In this document: positions 13,151-24,545 of the stretch, piece after piece | Layout of the letters: each line of letters opens with the position of its first letter | Numbering within the stretch: position 1 is the stretch's first letter | NCBI RefSeq assembly: GCF_014839805.1 | Contig: NC_051134.1 | Location: 7,347,170 to 7,411,169 of the forward strand | From: Manduca sexta | Taxonomy: Eukaryota; Arthropoda; Insecta; Lepidoptera; Sphingidae | DNA length: 64,000 nucleotides | Reading direction: 5' to 3' | The notes under the pieces: generated by a model | Seen by the model: only the letters and a program-made list of their open reading frames with translations | Database searches by the model: none | What the model was told of the DNA's origin: nothing | Translations under genes and position numbers: made by a program

Positions 13151-13449
13151 TCCGTAAAATAAATTTACTTCAATGTCTAAAAAATACGCAAAATCATTAA
13201 ATCTTTATTGCGTTACATTACATTACATTACATACTCTGCAGGACAATTACCCTCTCCCAACCTACGTCCATTAAAACTAAAACTCATAACGCGAATAGT
13301 GTTATCTCTCACACCTCGCGGGACCACTCATGAACTCTATCCACTGACAGTGAAATGATAACCGCTCCTCAGGGACTCGACAGCCAGCGGATCAACGCTG
13401 GGACTCGGGTACTTAGAAGCGTGTGAGCCACGTTGGATCAAGGTCAAGC
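13151..13449. other. Unassigned spacer
   Basis: A GC-richer part at 13350-13440 has an open frame on the - strand with words such as PSPSVDPLAVESL. It has no clear splice sites and I do not recognise it. Confidence 0.3.
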
Positions 13450-13608
13450 TCTACCTCATGTTTTTTTTTTACAAGTAAGATAAAGTGACCTCTCTACACT
13501 TGTTGGTAAGTGGAGTTGTGCAGATCAGGTGTCGAATGATGAGACGTGATTACCTCTCGCCAGTCGACACAATTATGCCGGCCTATTTGAAATCTGATAT
13601 ACATATTT
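13450..13608 (-). mobile_element. Family C short repeat, reverse copy
   Basis: On the + strand it begins with a T-run then AAAGTGACCTCTCTACACTT and contains CACAATTATGCCGGCC. These are the reverse complements of the GTCACTTTGTT, CACTCCAC and GGCCGGCATAATTGTG words of the copy at 15915-16122. The T-run is the reversed A-tail. Confidence 0.65.
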
Positions 13609-13631
13609 TCTCTTACTAATTATGATGATTG

Positions 13632-13700
13632 TAAGTAAACGCAGAAACGCCTAAATGGATTTGGATGAAATTTGGCACATAGATAGGACAAGTCCTGTTA
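13632..13700 (+). repeat. Family H repeat (TTTGGATGAAATTTGGCACA)
   Basis: The core GGATTTGGATGAAATTTGGC is shared with 20895-20960 and, with changes, 27090-27150. A reversed piece is at 22537-22577. It is a dispersed short repeat of unknown class. Confidence 0.6.
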
Positions 13701-14626
13701 TTATTTAGACATTTTATCTCGGAAAAGTAGTCACTAATAGTTTTATTCAAGTGAAAATATTTCACGTGTAGAGCTATAAGTAATATCTATTGTGTAAGTT
13801 ACATTATGGGTAATACCTTTTTTTTCTTGTATTGTCATATATAATCATAATATATATATATAATCATAATATGTTATGATTTACAAATTCATTTCCATCT
13901 TCTGCATGGACGATCGGAATCGCATGCTAATAAAGAAACTACGTCACAGAGGTAGAGCATAATTGGTAAGCAATCACGAGCGATTACGCCTCGAGCATAA
14001 TTAGGAAGCGATCAGAACTGATCGAAAGTTGTGATTAGATATCAATCACTGAACGAAACCGCGTGACACTGTGTAATTCGATTAGTGCAACAAAAACTAA
14101 ACGAACGATTAGAGATCATCGATAACATAGTTTCACTTAATAGCTAATTGTTGCAAAAAGTACATTAGACAGAAAATGATGTTATAAAAATGAATGTTAC
14201 GCGGCATTGCAAAGTCTTTTAACTTTAGAACCTTGTAACATAGTCGTCATTAAGATATATAAAATAAGTTGTATAATAAAACCTAATATATTGTTAACAT
14301 GTTTTTTATTCTAAATACCTAAAAACTTTTAAGCAACGTATTTGTAAATTGACTGGCTTTTGAATGCTTGACAATTGCTAAGATCCTAGCAACTTTGATT
14401 CAGAAACAATTTATTTTTACAACCTGCCACCTGTCTGACATCATCCGACATCAGGGATTCAGCGATTGCTCTATTTGCGCATTATATCGTGTTAGATTAC
14501 ACATAACGCGACGATAGATCTATTAATCGAACCCAAAACCTCCGAGTACTAATCCCATAGTATGCTGTTACTGCCAATAAGAAAATTTAAGTTCCTAGTG
14601 TAAATAAACAATATTATGATACTGAC
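13701..14626. other. AT-rich DNA, putative intron
   Basis: Nothing recognised. If the neighbouring exon is real this is its downstream intron. Confidence 0.35.
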
Positions 14627-14713
14627 CTTCATAAGCAGTAGTTGTTGTGAGACGGCGTCGCTGCGCTGCGCATGCGCGTGCTCGCCGCCGGCCACCGGGA
14701 ACGAGCCCAGGTA
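14627..14713 (-). CDS. Internal coding exon with PTB/PID-like YLGS motif
   Basis: On the - strand a textbook acceptor (GTGTTGTTGTTGCAG) leads into 87 nt (29 codons) that end AAG and are followed by a GTCAGT donor. The peptide starts YLGSFPVAGGEHAH and ends VSQQLLLMK. It is GC-rich in codon third positions, whereas both flanks are AT-rich. YLG(S/C/N)xxV followed by a polar loop and an amphipathic helix is the start of phosphotyrosine-binding (PTB/PID) domains, which bind NPxY-type tails in adaptor proteins. The remainder of a PTB domain was not found, so the exact family is unassigned. Phase is 0 at both ends if the YLGS frame is right. The exon could join 45395-45443 upstream (see findings). 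Exon call fairly sure; PTB assignment moderate. Confidence 0.6.
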
Positions 14714-15359
14714 CTGCAACAACAACACTACGTCATTCATTCATTCATATCATACAACAAAATGCACGTCTGTATCTCATATGACCTCATGAATGATATA
14801 GGCATTGGCCAACTAGACATATTTTGTTAAGGAAGCTGGTGCCGTCCCTAATACATCGAAAATGGCTACACTGGGTTTTGTTGGTAAACCGATGTAGGCT
14901 TTTGGAGACTCCAACGCAAGCACCCAGTTTATTCAGGCTGTGCACTTTATCCATAAAAAAATTGCGTTAGGTCTCCTTATACCTTAAAGAATAAGTAGCT
15001 TATAAATAAATGTTAATTCTAATTTTCCACGCATCGAAGCATTTACAAACAGAAGTTATTTACCGCATCGACAATAATTACCAATATTATTACAGTCCCT
15101 CCGTGGGACTCTCGCGGTCTGTTCAATCTACCGCACTCCAACAATAACACCAATCAGCAGTACGCTATTACTCTGCTCACCCCTCATTTCGCCGCAATTA
15201 CACACATTATGTAACCCACAAGTACTCCTAGGGGGATTTGAGCATGAGGTGGACATTTGATATAAAATTTGTGGTAAAATACTTTGTTCTAATCTGGGTA
15301 TATAAATAAAATATATACTTAAATAAAATACTTTATTCATGACGTAGGCGAACATAGTT
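14714..15359. other. Putative intron with possible repeat
   Basis: The stretch 14820-14960 is richer in coding-like words and may be an old repeat, but no second copy lies in the window. A CATT microsatellite of four units is at 14734-14748. Confidence 0.3.
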
Positions 15360-15443
15360 GGTATTGTGAAGTCTATGGGCAGAGGATACTGCTTTCCATC
15401 AGGCAGACCGCTTGGTCGTTTGTCTATTAAGGCAATAAAAAAA
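15360..15443 (+). mobile_element. Short A-tailed repeat (family G)
   Basis: Contains CCATCAGGCAGACCGCTTGG and CGTTTGTCTATTAAGGCAATAAAAAAAA-like ending (CAATAAAAAAAA). Same family as 12183-12275 and 60893-60963. Confidence 0.55.
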
Positions 15444-15914
15444 ATGATAGGTCAAGGTCCATGAGAATATTTAATTATTATTTAAATAAAGTCGCTTATA
15501 TTATATAACTAAAGACATTTTATATTAGACATTTGATTAGGCCTTATAGAGTTCAGTAAAGAAATAACATAGTTCACAATCATGGTTATTAAAGCACATT
15601 ACTCCAAAGAACAGTTCAATTACAGGTAAAGTGTTAACTTAAGGAACATAATTCTAAAGTTCTTGGAGCACATCGAACGCGACAAATAGATCGGTGTTCG
15701 GTGACAAGTTAATGTTCCGTCGCGGGACTCGTAGTTCACATTTTACGAGCAGTCTGAACTACAGTAACGCGCTGGCTCAGCGGTCGGTTAGTGAGATTGG
15801 AGTTAGTGTCATCAGTCATTTACTATTGTTGGAATTGGATTGGAATATTTTTATACAAGCTGCTTATCTAAAGTAGTTACTAGTAACATCACGAGAAATG
15901 CTGGTTATATATTA
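15444..15914. other. AT-rich spacer
   Basis: No gene or repeat supported. Confidence 0.5.
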
Positions 15915-16122
15915 TGTATCCGCCTGGATAGTCACAATGTGGCCTGTGTAAGTGTATCGCATTCTGGGATCAGCCTGTGTATATCTGGTTCAAACAGGCC
16001 GGCATAATTGTGCCGATTGGCGAGGATTAATCATTTCCCATCAGTACATACTATGCAGACCCCACTCCACTTACTATCAGGTGCCGTGGAGTCACTTTGT
16101 TTTGGCCTTATAAAAAGAAAAA
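15915..16122 (+). mobile_element. Family C short repeat
   Basis: Carries the ordered words GGATCAGCCTGTGTATATC, GGCCGGCATAATTGTGCCG, CCCCACTCCACTTACTATCA and GTCACTTTGTTTTGGCC, ending with an A-rich tail. The copy at 50535-50712 has the same order on the same strand; reverse copies are at 13450-13608 and 42590-42712. Confidence 0.75.
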
Positions 16123-16803
16123 TTCCTACAACTACATAATTACTTACTCCATTGTAAATATGAGTAAGCGTTTTTTAAATTATATAAATTATTCATTCAT
16201 TATTAAATAAGCAAAACAATCCGTGCGTTTATTAATAAGACGGAAATTCATTTGCTCATGCATTACTATTACAAAACACATGATATTCGAACCACAACAA
16301 AAACATCAATATTTATAATCCCTAGGGGTTTAAACCCCTGGTAACACACCATTTAAAGAACCATTTAAAGGGAGTGCGGATGATGATTTAGTTTTAATTA
16401 ATGGTGCAGTACACTTCCATAGTAATAATCCGCACATGTGCCGCCCGAAACTGTTCCAGCACTGGCCCAATCACCCTATAATTAACTATTAGTGGTTACC
16501 GACTGCCTCCGAATATGCATTAGCTATCTATAATATTATGTAGGTAGCTCTAGGATTTACTTTCAGCGCATATGCAAGAGAGAGTTTGTTTCTAAATTAC
16601 TATGTAAACTATTAAACAAGTTTAAAAACAAAGTATTATCATATATCAATGCGGAGTTTAAACTGCAGTTTCATTATTATTCGTAGACTTTAACATACAT
16701 TAAATACTGTTAGAGGCGTGTGTGTGACGCCTAATAGGGATTTCATCGCTAAAAATTGTAATATTGTCCAGATATACCTGTGTGAGGGAGCGGACACTAC
16801 GTA
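16123..16803. other. AT-rich spacer
   Basis: No gene or repeat supported. Confidence 0.5.
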
Positions 16804-16819
16804 TTAGTATATTAGTTAT
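16804..16819 (+). repeat. Target-site duplication (left) of SINE
   Basis: TTAGTATATTAGTTAT, repeated exactly at 17095-17110 on the other side of the family B SINE. Confidence 0.9.
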
Positions 16820-17094
16820 ATAATAATACCAGCTCTGTATTATATATTGTCCCACAGTTGGGCACGGGCCTCCTCTACTATTGAGAGGGATTAGCCCTTA
16901 TTCCACTACGCTGGCCTAGTACGGATTGGTAGACTTCACACACCCTCGATAACTCCTATAGTGAATTTCGTAGGTATGCAGGTTTCTTCACGATATTTTC
17001 ATTCACCGTTAAAGCAAGCGATAATTCACAAAAGAATACAGACATATTTTTCGTCAGAATACAGTCCGTTCGCCACCAACTAGGCTATCGCCGC
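16820..17094 (-). mobile_element. tRNA-derived SINE (family B) with 16-bp TSD
   Basis: Reverse-oriented copy: 3' part with GTTGGGCACGGGCCTCCTC and CACTACGCTGGCCTAGTAC, then the A-box side AACTAGGCTATCGCCGC at its right end. The stretch around the B box is missing compared with the copy at 56192, so there is an internal deletion. Perfect 16-bp duplications flank it (16804-16819 and 17095-17110), which fix both ends and show retroposition. Confidence 0.9.
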
Positions 17095-17120
17095 TTAGTA
17101 TATTAGTTATCTTAGTACAT

Positions 17121-17376
17121 TGGTTCAAATCCCTAGGGCACACGCCTCTGACTTTTCTAAAAAATTATATCTGTATTCTTTTGTGAATTATCGCTTGCTT
17201 TAAGGGTGAAGGAAAACATCGTGAGGAAACCTACATACCTGAGAAATTCTCTTTAGGATTTTCGGGGGTGTGTGTAGTCTCCCAATCCGTACTAGGCCAG
17301 CGTGGTGGACTAAAGCCTAATCCCTCTTAGTAGTAGAGGAGGCACGTGCCCAACTGGGAAGTATAATATTAGTTAT
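17121..17376 (+). mobile_element. tRNA-derived SINE (family B), 5'-truncated, inverted relative to neighbour
   Basis: Begins at the B box (GGTTCAAATCCC), continues with CCTCTGACTTTTCTAAAAAA and ends near GTGCCCAACTGGGAAGTATAA. It points away from the reverse copy at 16820-17094, making a head-to-head pair separated by 26 bp. Confidence 0.85.
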
Positions 17377-19050
17377 CCCTATAAAATTAAGTATATTGAA
17401 ATAAATAAAAAAAAATTAAATACAATTTAGATACAACGATATAAATTAAACATACTTATCTTCTCTTCATCCTATTCCAGTGAATATAACATGGAATATT
17501 CGTGCCAAGTGCTGGAGCACCGCATAGCGCTTAACATCTAGATTTAATGTTTAATTAACGTTACTAGGTAGCGACACAGCGCGACCGACCGAGCGCCCGC
17601 GGCAGGAACAAATGTACTGAACATACACCATGTCAAGACACAGTATACTAAGGAAGAATTAATGCCGATGTCATTAACTATTAGTCAATATATGGTGGTG
17701 GAGAGATAAAACAGTAGCTGCGTAAATAAGCTGGGGGTTATACAAGAAGAGTAATGATAACAGAGATAGTTATAGAAGTAAATAGTATAGACAAACTAAG
17801 AGGAGTGTGGCGAGAGCGTATAGGCAAACTATTTTTATGATTTTGAAATTGAATATACGCGTTAAGTTTAATTGAAATAATTTTCGGTGCGTGAATTGGA
17901 ATGTGTAAACCCCTTTTATTTTATTTTTGCTAAGAAAAACCTGTCGGTAGAACACAAAAGATTAAACGATTAAGTAAGCGATTGGAAATCATTATTTTAA
18001 GCCTCTTTTGTGGGTGACTGTACATAACACTGCACTACGCATTCGCTGTCGCGAAAAATGACTTTTCAATTGACATAATATCCTGTAATTATACATGCCT
18101 TGTGTGGTCATAAGTAATGTGTGATGGGGTGGCGTAAGCTCAGTGTGCTCGTAGCGACAACGCGGGCTCGATGTGAGTTCGGCGCTCGCGGAAATTGAAT
18201 ACAGCGTGTGCTTGTACGCACGGTGTTCCGATATGTGATAACTATTAGTTATTTCCTTTGTTTGAATTTTCAATGATTTTCGATTATTAATAACATTAAT
18301 AATTAATAACGAATCATAATTGCTTAAAGAGTTGAGATTTGGATCAACTAAGAGTTTGTTCGAAAACTACTTACGTCGAAACTTAGAATACACAAATTAC
18401 TACGTTCAATATATCAATAGTTGTATCAGAGCTACAAATTACAATGTGTAGGCCATATATTGCGGGTACTTACGTACATCCGGTAATTTTTTTTTATAAT
18501 TTCTGACTAACGTTACGACCAGTAGGAAGATCCAGTCCAAGGACGTCGTGTTATCTATATCGGAGAAAAATCCTGGGATTTAAACACAAATCTACATTAG
18601 TTCATATACGCTTATACTTTCCCAATGAGGCAACAAATGACGACATAAAAGACACCCTTATCCCTTAACAAAACCACGGTAAACCAACATTCCGCTATAA
18701 CAAAGGTCGCATGTTCGAACCACCCTGTATAGTATACAGCGTGTAGCGGATGATGACTTAGTAAGTCACCACAAGTCGCGCCGACTCAGGTTTCTCCCTT
18801 TGTCCCGGCACCAGTACACCGCGCGAATCACAGGGGATTAGTTATACCTTTTAGAAATACTAAGCTAGACTCTATCGACTGATATGTGACACGGAGTGTG
18901 GTGTATGTGTTTTTATTTACTTGGTTTATTTTGCTTTTTAAAGTCAGAGTTAGTTCAATAGGACTTAAAAAGGTTATAGTTAAAAAATAAGGTTTTTAAG
19001 TTTACATAAATAATAAGGTAAAATTGATTTTAAAATCTCCTCAAAATCGT
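17377..19050. other. AT-rich DNA, nothing assigned
   Basis: A 93-codon open frame on the - strand (17992-18273) overlaps a GC-richer patch at 18120-18200, but has no recognisable motif or clear splice sites. Confidence 0.4.
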
Positions 19051-19145
19051 ATCATCATCGTCAGCCACATAAAGTCTTCTGCTGAACATAGGCCTCCCCC
19101 TAAGATTTCCAGATGGACCTGTCGAAAGCAGCCTGCATCCAATCG
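19051..19145 (-). mobile_element. 3' end of an RTE-type LINE
   Basis: Reads ATCATCATCGTCAGCC, then CTGCTGAACATAGGCCTCCCCC and a GGACCTGTCG word. This is the reversed C-terminal coding end plus (GAT)n tail that RTE-clade LINEs of Lepidoptera leave behind, recognised from memory of the family. The element is truncated at about 100 bp. Confidence 0.7.
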
Positions 19146-19744
19146 TTTCATGAACACATCATATTACACAGAAAACCGTTGATTAAATTCCAATATATCA
19201 CTACATATTATGATAAAAGAAGGAACAAAAAGTCTTAGTATGTGTTTGCATTAGAACACAAAAAATAACACGAAAACTTGGATTATGCCCTTGTAGGCAA
19301 TGTAAGGGACTGCGCTATCTTTGGCCACATTACCTCATACAATAAGTATATAATGTATCGATGAACAAAATCAATTTCAGCTTCTAAAGTACCTATACTT
19401 TAAAACAACATAAACCATATTATATTATATTTCAAGAACAGTGCAGCTTTTATTAAATAAATATTTTTATAGACAAACGTTTCGAAGTTTCAGTTATTAC
19501 CCCCATAAACAAAATTTACCTTATTATTTCGCATAGATGAAAGAATATGTTAGTCGCAGTATATATCTATAAAGCGAAGTTACCATCATCCACTCTGTCA
19601 GTTCCTTAAAACTATACTTTAAAATAATTTATTTCTACATTCATATTCAGTAGTTTATAACTTTATGACCATGATAAAAATAATATAACAAATCATTTTG
19701 GGTATAAATAGGTTTTAAGATCGTTGTAGATTGAAAATATTATA
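19146..19744. other. AT-rich spacer
   Basis: No gene or repeat supported. Confidence 0.5.
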
Positions 19745-19905
19745 TTGTAGCATAACGCCATCTAGCGGGTGGATGCGATAATACATTCTAACAGCGCATA
19801 AACCCAGGAACACAAAGGTTCGTGCAATGTTCGCTCACACGACGTGACGTCGAGTTAGTCATGTTGTGTCTCAGAAATTATTTAATAGATGGCGCTGTTT
19901 TGAAT
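19745..19905. mobile_element. Possible small inverted-repeat element
   Basis: Inverted words CGCCATCTA (about 19756) and TAGATGGCG (about 19886) bound a GC-richer segment. The AGATGGCGC motif is frequent in insect repeats. Arms are only 9 bp and no duplication was identified. Confidence 0.25.
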
Positions 19906-22900
19906 TTGATGACTTACCATTATTGATATCAATTATACGCGTACTAGTATAATAATTATAGACGTCTTACAATTAACTCGCATTTAATTTAAAAAAAACT
20001 TAAGGATAGGTATATTAAAAATAAAGTTTTAACTAATAATTTTTTTTTTTAACTAATCATTGGTCGAGTTTCAGTTTGCTTGGACTGAGTTGGATCAATC
20101 CCCAGATTTACAAAGCAAGTTTGCGAAAAGTGAAAGAATTTTCGGATTCCTAAATTCACATGCATTGCGCGAAATTACATTTTGCACCGGATGCCAGTAG
20201 GCTAGCGTCTGTAATGTTAAGCGACAAACGTGTTTATCTCAATTAAATTCACCAATTGCACCTCTGCTTGCCCTTTAGATAAAAGTGACTTTGTTTTATT
20301 TTTTGTAATACTTTTGCAGGATTAATCAAATAACATATTTTTAGATTTTGATCAGCATTATTAGATAGCCTTAGCAATGCTCCCGGGACGAGTAAGGGCC
20401 AATTACTTGGATTTTAATAAACTAAACACTGTTTTTCTTTCGACTTATTAAATTTTGATACAATTATAATTTTACCTTATTATATATTTTTAGTCGAAAT
20501 CCATAATATTAGTCTAATTTAATTTTGCATATAATATTTCAAAATAACTGTATTAAAATAACTATTTATGTTTTTTTTTATTTAGTTCAATATCACTTAA
20601 AGGTTAAAATCAAAATAATCATTAATTTACACTCAATTAAAACTTATACATACACATATGATACTGGTAATTCGTATTAGTTAGATCTATTAGATATTCA
20701 ATAAACTTCAGTTCATCGGTTAAATTTACACCCTTTATTGGTAGCTTATGACTATGACTTTATATTTTATTTTTTACTGTCTGTTACTTGCGGCGTTATC
20801 CGTGTGATAAGTTTGACTCAAATTAAAAATACATAATTTATCTTACTTCCTTTTATCTTACTTAAATATATAAAATAAGCGAAAATTAGCAAATGTTACT
20901 TCTGTAAACGCTGAAACCACTACATGGATTTGGATGAAATTTGGCACACAGGCACAGTGTCTTGAGTATATAAATCACAATCTGTCTCAGAAAAGTACAA
21001 AATATGATTTTTAAACCGCGAATAATATTTACCTAAGCGAGTAACTCCACGAGCAAACCTTGTTTGCAATAGATCGGTGATGCACTAAACAACCTGAGGT
21101 CAACTATCTCCGCTAGCTCGTGTTTGTTTAGAAGTCGTTATCAATGCTCGCAGCTGCCGACCTTACCGATGTTAACAACTTGCCAATCGAAAACAAACTT
21201 TGTCAAGGAATGGTAAAGTTCAGTTCGGAAAAGAACCTGCGTACAACAAAGTCGCATGCCATTAGTGTGGGATGGTAGTTTGATTCATATCTCGCGAAAT
21301 TGTTTTAGTCTATAATCTATTTTATCCATGTTTCAGTATGAGACATGTGACCAGAAGTGACAATAAAAGCTATAAACTAGTTAAGGCTATAGATAGGTAC
21401 AAATTATCTGTTTGTTGTATAAAAATAATGGGTCATTTTAAGTTCTGTTGCATATTAGAAACATGGAAAATATGGTATTATTTATGCCGGTCGTGAGCTA
21501 GGACTGCGTCCAGGTTAAAAGGATATTGGGTCAGTGGAATGATTCAAGCAATGATTATTGTGTTACTTTACAAAATGTCTCAATATAAAGACTGCAGTGT
21601 CGAGAAAGATTTGTAAGTTGTAACTCAAATCCAGAATGATATTTTTACTGTTCACGGACAGTTATGATACAGATAGGGAAATGGTTTTTTGGTCTCCCCA
21701 CACAGTTGTATAAAAACAATGTGTCACCAACTGGCGCCCAACCGCGTATACAGCTGCAAACCGAATTCTCTAAAGTATTTTACGAATAAAAATACTCGAG
21801 TATTTCGCTATATAAAAAGAAATTCAATTATTTCTATAAACTTTTCCATACCGATTTTCATTCCCACAATCTACACTGTTATTGGGAAAACTAAAAATGT
21901 TTTCCGAATGAGTTAAAAAACTATATTTAGGTGATAGGAACAGGTAATATGTATTCAGAAAAATGATTATGAAAGAATGTGAGTTTGCGGTTCAGTCGGA
22001 CTACAAAGGAGATCCAAACTCAGCGACAATAAACAATGTCGACATTTAAAATTATAAGTACTTTGATAAACACAATAATTTAATAAATAACCTCGTTAAG
22101 GTAAACAATCATAAATATAAAAATTAAATAAATATATTTCGTACCTTCATCTTTGCAGTAGACTGTGTGAATAGTTATCTACTTTAGACTTTATACCTTT
22201 TTCGAAATAAAAGTCCCAATGTAGATCGGGGCACGACACACCTAGCTAATGTGTAAGATTCATACCTACTGGGATAATTCGGTCCTGGATTTGTAAATAG
22301 GCCGTATAGGCCGCAGCCTACGGCAGACTCTTAGGGGCGGCAGATTTCAGAGGACGCTCACTCGATTTAATTAATCATTCGTTTATTTAAATTTAGTGCC
22401 TTCCATAATACAAACAAATGGAAAATTATTAAGTATTTTAGAAACCTACATACATACATAAACATACCTACATGGGGCAGCGAAAATAAAGTGACCTACA
22501 CTCATAAAAAATATAAATCCGGCACTGGAACTATCTTTGTGCCAAATTTATCCAAATCCACCGATCGGTTGTTAAACTTACTTCGAACATAAAACCTAAT
22601 CAAATATCTTATAAAACTTTGGCATTTACAGTATTAGTAAGATTTTATAGCAATATAGTTGGGTTATATTATACCTCTGGCCTCGAAGTAAGGCTCCATC
22701 AATCAGCTGTTGATTAAAGTTGTGTTGATGGAATATCTGAACTTTGGACCGAGGGTCAAACCTGCTGTTTCTTTGTAAATTGTGTTGCAAGTTGAATATA
22801 CTGCACTTTTATAAAACGCATTATTGTACGATATATTATATTTTGAAACAAAGGGATAAAAATACTTAATTTTAGAAGTTATTAAACGATTTAAAAACTC

Positions 22901-23011
22901 TTATAATATGTACTACTGGAATTTTGATAGAGAAACTTGATAAATCAATCAGTAACAATTAAATTTGTTCTAACATAAAATCTATGCTTCATTTAAAATT
23001 TTAAATATACT
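19906..23011. other. AT-rich DNA with dispersed repeat scraps
   Basis: Holds a family H piece at 20895-20960 (GGATTTGGATGAAATTTGGC) and a reversed one at 22537-22577. The segment 22270-22370 (GGCCGTATAGGCCGCAGCC) resembles an old repeat. Nothing coding is supported. Confidence 0.45.
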
Positions 23012-23052
23012 AAAAGGCTTCATCTCTTAATCAGATAAGAGACGAGCCTTTT
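23012..23052. repeat. Short hairpin
   Basis: AAAAGGCTTCATCTCTTA pairs with TAAGAGACGAGCCTTTT across a 6-base loop, with one bulged base and one G-U type pair. Confidence 0.6.
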
Positions 23053-24339
23053 GTCGCCCAAAACTTTCCGCTGCATGAACACAAGCACAAGTCCAGCGCT
23101 AAGACCGTTTCACAACACTAAGTGTTTCGCCCCACTATCGACACCGGCGCACAACTAACTTAACAAGCCGCCACAACTTCGTCCACCGCGCTGTGTACGG
23201 AGGGACGGCATGGCACTTCAAACACAATTTCGGGTTAAGGAAGTTTCAATGACAAGATGTGTATACTTTGCTGATACTTTTGCTGTGGTAAACTCATCCA
23301 CGGCCTTGGATAGTTGTAACACTTCGCAAAACTGAAGCTCTAAATGGCACTGAAGTATGCTGATCATTGACATTAGATTCGAAGACAGACTCGAAACTAC
23401 AAGTAATTATTCCAGCTAGATTGTGCTTCATGCAATAACAACAGCTAATTAGTTGAAGGCAGAAATAAATAACGTAATAATAGCTAAATGTACCCCTGCA
23501 TACAATCTCCAACACATAGAAATCTAATTTGAATTGTAATATATTAGACATCTATATTCTGTGGTTAATTTATGTTGTGTTACTGTATCTCCGCTTGTCT
23601 GTTCCGGTAAGTATGTAGCTAAGACTGTAAGTTAGCCGGAGTTGAGACCGCGTCCTGCCAGTAGTTGCCACTTCATGAATTTCTAATCTACGAGATCTTG
23701 TTTGTGTTGCGTCGGCTTTAGATACCTAATGTCCGAAGCTATTATGTGTTCTACATCTGCCCAAATTGTGCACACTATCATCTCTTACAAAATCTGTACA
23801 CAAGATATTTTAAAGGATTTTTAATATTATAGTTGTATTTTTATTTTCAAATTTGAGACACGTATGCTTGTATATTTAGTTGTAGATTGTATTAGAGTGT
23901 ATTATAATTCATAACCAACTCGCGTCTCGAGAAGATTCCCGAGATAACAACATATTTCATATAATAACTAAAATATCTTGGAATATTATGTTGTGCAATG
24001 TGCATACATAATATCTAGCAGTCAGTAATTCATATTACTGCGGGATTATATGCAAGTATCATTGCTTGCATATAATACAGCATGTCTTTATCCCTAAAGG
24101 GGTAAGTAGAAGCGCAACTTATAAACCATAGCCGCATGTTTATTTCCCTTGCTCGTTATACAGATGACACAAACATTCACGCAGTAATGGCACCCGCAGC
24201 GTCTTATCTCTCCACTGCGACCCCTTATTACACAAGCAGGTCATAATTACAACCTCTTTGAACAACTAAACTATGTGCTTTTCCTCCAAAAAATGTAATA
24301 ACATAAAAGTTCGCGAAGCAGTAAATTAATTTGTTTAAT
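23053..24339. other. AT-rich DNA
   Basis: A perfect 12-bp hairpin (ATTATATGCAAG) is at 24045-24076. Otherwise nothing recognised. Confidence 0.45.
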
Positions 24340-24545
24340 AAGTTTCACGCTCTGACGCGGCGGGGTGTGGCGGTGCGGGGCGCGGGGCGGCCTCAAACTT
24401 ACCCGGTTATAATTTGCGAAGAATGCTTAATTATTATTCATAAGCGTTTAATTTATAAGTTGGCCCGACGAGCGACCCGGCCCGCCCCGGCTCGCCCCGG
24501 CCCGCCCCGGCACCAGCCCGGCCCGTGGACGGACAAGTTTCGCTA
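24340..24545. repeat. GC-rich island with decameric C/G repeats
   Basis: Two GC-rich blocks (24352-24402 and 24465-24535) stand in DNA that is otherwise AT-rich. The second has three 10-bp units, CCCGCCCCGG, CTCGCCCCGG and CCCGCCCCGG (24481-24510), followed by degenerate ones. Open frames on both strands follow from the lack of AT-rich stop codons and are not taken as genes. Confidence 0.6.

Noticed and set aside
13140..13260. CATTACATTACATTA run as a CRISPR-like or regulatory array
   Set aside because: Only three short units; an ordinary microsatellite in a eukaryotic genome.
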